This document shows positions 6,730-8,559 of a stretch of 8,559 nucleotides of DNA, piece after piece; within the stretch, counting starts at the first letter, position 1, and every line of letters starts with the position of its first letter. This DNA comes from Clostridia bacterium. GTDB taxonomy: Bacteria > Bacillota > Clostridia > TANB77 > CAG-465. The notes under the pieces were generated by a model. The model had not been told where the DNA came from. It saw only the letters and a program-made list of their open reading frames with translations, and searched no databases. The stretch spans positions 1 through 8,559 of the forward strand of contig CAAHEI010000004.1 of NCBI GenBank assembly GCA_900772475.1, given 5' to 3'. Position numbers and translations under genes: made by a program.

Positions 6730-6757
6730 AAAGAAGTAGCAACTTTGCTACTTCTTT
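6730..6757. terminator. Terminator hairpin after tyrS, overlapping the convergent gene
   Basis: AAAGAAGTAGC (6730-6740) pairs perfectly with GCTACTTCTTT (6747-6757) around a 6-nt loop. It lies just after the tyrS stop codon, and the T-rich right flank supports termination of tyrS. The right arm holds the last codons and the TAG stop (6748-6750) of the leftward SpoIID gene, so the same hairpin can serve both strands. Confidence 0.85.
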
Positions 6758-8109
6758 ACTATTGTTATTCCTGTATAATAATGCTTTAATATTTGAGAAT
6801 AGTTATATCCTGCTTTTGCCATTTCATTAGCACCATATTGACTCATTCCTACCCCATGACCCCAACCTTTAGTTGTAAAAACTATATTACTACCATTTTC
6901 TGATACAGTAAAGTCAGATGATCTAAGACCAAGTAACATTCTTACATTAACTCCTGTAAATTCTTTTCCTCCAATTATAATGCTATTTACTCTTCCACCT
7001 GTTGTTTGACTTTTTATTTGTATATCATTTACTGAGTTAATATTTACACCTAGTTTCTGATTTAATTCTAATATTGGAATAGTTTTTGTTGCATTAAAAA
7101 ATTTCGTTCCTATATCCCATTTACTATCAACACTTTTTAAATATGGGGCACTATAGTTCCATACATATATTGGATCTTCAGTTCTTCCGTTACTAGTAGA
7201 AAAATATAACGCATCTATATATTTTCCATTATACATCATAACCTCTCCTTTAGTAGCCATGACAGCCTTTTTTACCTTTTCATAATATGTGTTAAAAGAA
7301 TTTCCCCACATGCTTTTTAATTCTGAATTTGTTTTATATACCTGATCAGAAGTTGAAGCAACTAAAGTAGCCCCCACCGAATCCTTTTTTAAGGCATAAG
7401 TTCTTGCAGCAACTGATTGAGCCTTTAATGCCTCGTCACTAAAAAGTGCTGGCATTTCAGAACACACAACACCAGTTACATATTCTTCTAATGATATAGT
7501 AACAACTTCATTGTTATTTAATTTTACTTTTACGGTCTTTTCACTCTTAACTTCTTCTTTTGTTATATTATTATTTACATTACTATTTTTTACATTATCA
7601 CTTAATTTATTTTGTTTATTTGCTTTATCTTTATTTTCAACTTTATTAACTAAATCACCAATCTTGACTGCTTGTGCACTAGAAGATGATATATTAGTTA
7701 CCATATTTTCTTCTTTTTCAATACTATAATCCTTTTGATTATTATCTTCTTTTAGTGTAGTGTCACTTATATTCTCATTATTTATAGTGTTTTCTCCTTC
7801 ATCTGCAACCTCAGCTACCAAGTTTGTTTCCTTGGTGTTAGTATTACTTGCATTTGGTTCAATTATTTGTGATATTGCAAAAGTACCTATAATAACCCCA
7901 TTTAAAACTAATATTGCTGTTGCATCTTTAACACTTTCGAGATGACTTTTTACATATTTTTTTATTTCAGAAGTAACTTCTTTTACCTTTTCCTTATATA
8001 TATTAAAATCTAAACCAAATTCATATTCGAATGGATAGTCAGCATAAACAACAAATTCTTTTTTATTATTTACGATTTCAAATTTGTGACACACCTTAAT
8101 ATAATTCAT
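6748..8109 (-). CDS. SpoIID/LytB-domain membrane protein with cytoplasmic head
   Basis: This is a 453-residue protein. Residues 1-60 form an unrecognised hydrophilic head (MNYIKVCHKFEIV start; YPFEYEFGLDF at 25-35). Residues about 63-80 are a single membrane segment, 85-190 an Asn/Lys/Glu/Ser-rich linker, and about 192-453 the SpoIID domain. In that domain are LEEYVTGVVCSEMPA (207-221) with the catalytic Glu E218, ALKAQSVAARTYAL (227-240), FSTSNGRTED (303-312) and the closing GWGHGVGMSQYGA (415-427). SpoIID domains are lytic transglycosylases that cleave denuded peptidoglycan glycan strands; SpoIID itself drives mother-cell engulfment of the forespore. The predicted topology puts the head inside and the enzyme outside. 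It is longer than classical SpoIID (about 340 residues), so it may be a paralogue, and no symbol is given. AGGTGAT lies just before the ATG. It is transcribed alone toward tyrS. Confidence 0.9.
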   Translation of the reverse strand: MNYIKVCHKFEIVNNKKEFVVYADYPFEYEFGLDFNIYKEKVKEVTSEIKKYVKSHLESVKDATAILVLNGVIIGTFAISQIIEPNASNTNTKETNLVAEVADEGENTINNENISDTTLKEDNNQKDYSIEKEENMVTNISSSSAQAVKIGDLVNKVENKDKANKQNKLSDNVKNSNVNNNITKEEVKSEKTVKVKLNNNEVVTISLEEYVTGVVCSEMPALFSDEALKAQSVAARTYALKKDSVGATLVASTSDQVYKTNSELKSMWGNSFNTYYEKVKKAVMATKGEVMMYNGKYIDALYFSTSNGRTEDPIYVWNYSAPYLKSVDSKWDIGTKFFNATKTIPILELNQKLGVNINSVNDIQIKSQTTGGRVNSIIIGGKEFTGVNVRMLLGLRSSDFTVSENGSNIVFTTKGWGHGVGMSQYGANEMAKAGYNYSQILKHYYTGITIVKK

Positions 8110-8125
8110 ACAATCACCTATATTT

Positions 8126-8153
8126 ATAGTGTGAATATATATTATAATTATTC
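8126..8153 (-). promoter_or_regulatory. Possible sigma-E-like promoter of the SpoIID-domain gene
   Basis: On the minus strand GAATAAT (8153-8147), 13 nt, then CACACTAT (8133-8126) resembles the sigma-E pattern (KMATATT, 13-15 nt, CATACAMT; six of eight at -10). The transcript would begin at about the ribosome binding site. A sigma-A style TATAAT (8146-8141) in the same place lacks a good -35. The region is so AT-rich that this is only a suggestion. Confidence 0.3.
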
Positions 8154-8434
8154 AGTTTTTTTTTAATAAGGGTAATTTTGGGGTAATGTTAATTATCTAT
8201 GGTAAGAGAATTTTTACTATCTTTTTTAAACTTTTAAAGAAAAAAGACACAGGCGTAGCCTTAGAGCCTATTAATCAGTAAGAATACAATTCTATATTTT
8301 TGTAAAAAGGCAAATATAACTAAAAATGTATAGAAACAACACTTAACACTTATACCTCTGTTTTTAATAGATTTAAAGAAAATGAAATACAAAAGTATTT
8401 AAATTATATATCACAGTTGTTGTAAAATTGTTGT
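8154..8434. other. Intergenic stretch without a gene
   Basis: No reading frame with a ribosome binding site was found on either strand between the SpoIID gene and the tRNA terminator. It holds a small GC-rich island in AT-rich DNA (8246-8269) with the hairpin AGGC-GTA-GCCT (8251-8261). On the minus strand this island is followed by a T-rich run, so it could be a weak terminator or the relic of a lost gene. A small AAATAC/GTATTT hairpin lies at 8385-8400. Confidence 0.5.
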
Positions 8435-8438
8435 AAAA
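8417..8438 (+). repeat. Two-unit tandem repeat TTGTTGTAAAA
   Basis: The 11-mer TTGTTGTAAAA occurs twice back to back (8417-8427 and 8428-8438) with no mismatch. The second unit runs into the T tract of the tRNA terminator as seen on the minus strand. It may be a slippage duplication; no function is inferred. Confidence 0.7.
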
Positions 8439-8477
8439 AATCCCTGAAATATTGGTATTTCAATATTTTCAGAGATT
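8435..8477 (-). terminator. Intrinsic terminator of tRNA-Glu
   Basis: Read leftward, AATCTCTGAAAATATTG (8477-8461) pairs with CAATATTTCAGGGATT (8454-8439) around a 6-nt loop, with one bulged A and one G-U pair. A run of six T follows (8440-8435). It begins 8 nt after the tRNA CCA end, so the tRNA transcript ends here. Confidence 0.9.
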
Positions 8478-8484
8478 AATTTTT

Positions 8485-8559
8485 TGGTGACCCCTACGGG
8501 AATCGAACCCATGATTCCACCTTGAGAGGGTGGCGTCTTAACCGCTTGACCAAGGGGCC
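8485..8559 (-). tRNA. tRNA-Glu (anticodon CUC)
   Basis: This is a complete 75-nt tRNA with encoded CCA (8487-8485). The acceptor stem is GGCCCCU/AGGGGUC with one G-U pair. The D arm is GUC/GAC, the anticodon stem CCACC/GGUGG with loop CUCUCAA, and the T stem AUGGG/CCCGU with loop UUCGAUU. Loop positions 34-36 are CUC, so it reads GAG glutamate codons. The overall sequence resembles Bacillus tRNA-Glu, which usually has UUC. Its 5' end coincides with the window edge, so promoter and upstream tRNA neighbours are not visible. Confidence 0.95.

Noticed and set aside
7511..7945. Two rightward frames of 72 and 61 codons
   Set aside because: They are antisense to the linker and membrane segment of the SpoIID-domain protein, without ribosome binding sites.
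8154..8484. Integrated element or attachment-site duplicate next to tRNA-Glu
   Set aside because: No copy of the tRNA 3' end and no integrase are found in the window; the other side of the tRNA is not visible.

Overview
The window is very AT-rich, with strong AGGAGG-type ribosome binding sites, an AT-biased codon choice and a SpoIID-domain gene. This points to a low-GC, spore-forming Clostridia-like Firmicute; the exact genus cannot be read from the sequence. Most of it is ordinary chromosome. One decayed insertion sequence sits in the middle.

Left part (1-2580): two promoters fire away from each other near the left edge. One faces leftward to a gene of which only the start codon is visible. 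The other faces rightward to a pentapeptide-repeat protein. That gene converges on a leftward pair (U32-family Fe-S protein, then a small zinc-ribbon membrane protein), and a shared hairpin terminator lies between them.

Middle (about 2670-3260): the remnant of an IS110-family element. Its transposase is broken by at least one frameshift and large deletions, and the catalytic Glu is changed to Lys. The non-coding stretch just upstream still shows a nested inverted-repeat fold, with an 11-bp perfect outer stem, where the IS110 group encodes its bridge RNA.

Right of the element (3304-5311): a tightly coupled leftward operon, yqeG (HAD phosphatase) -> prepilin peptidase -> alpha/beta-hydrolase-like protein. 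Both junctions are TAATG overlaps. The hydrolase-like protein lacks Ser, Asp and His at all expected triad positions and is probably a pseudoenzyme. The prepilin peptidase keeps its two catalytic Asp residues but lacks the zinc-binding cysteines of the usual N-terminal methylase domain.

Right part (5312-8559): tyrS runs rightward from its own extended -10 promoter with a leader too short for a T-box. It converges on a leftward SpoIID/LytB-domain protein, and the terminator hairpin between them contains the latter's stop codon. The SpoIID protein is unusual: a roughly 60-residue cytoplasmic head, one membrane segment, an Asn/Lys/Glu-rich linker, then the catalytic domain. About 300 bases without a gene follow, then a leftward tRNA-Glu (anticodon CUC) with its own terminator, cut exactly at the window edge.

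No CRISPR array, phage genes, toxin-antitoxin pair or defence cluster was seen. The best candidates for a second look are the bridge-RNA-like fold left by the dead IS110, the pseudo-hydrolase locked to the prepilin peptidase, and the SpoIID protein with the unrecognised cytoplasmic head.
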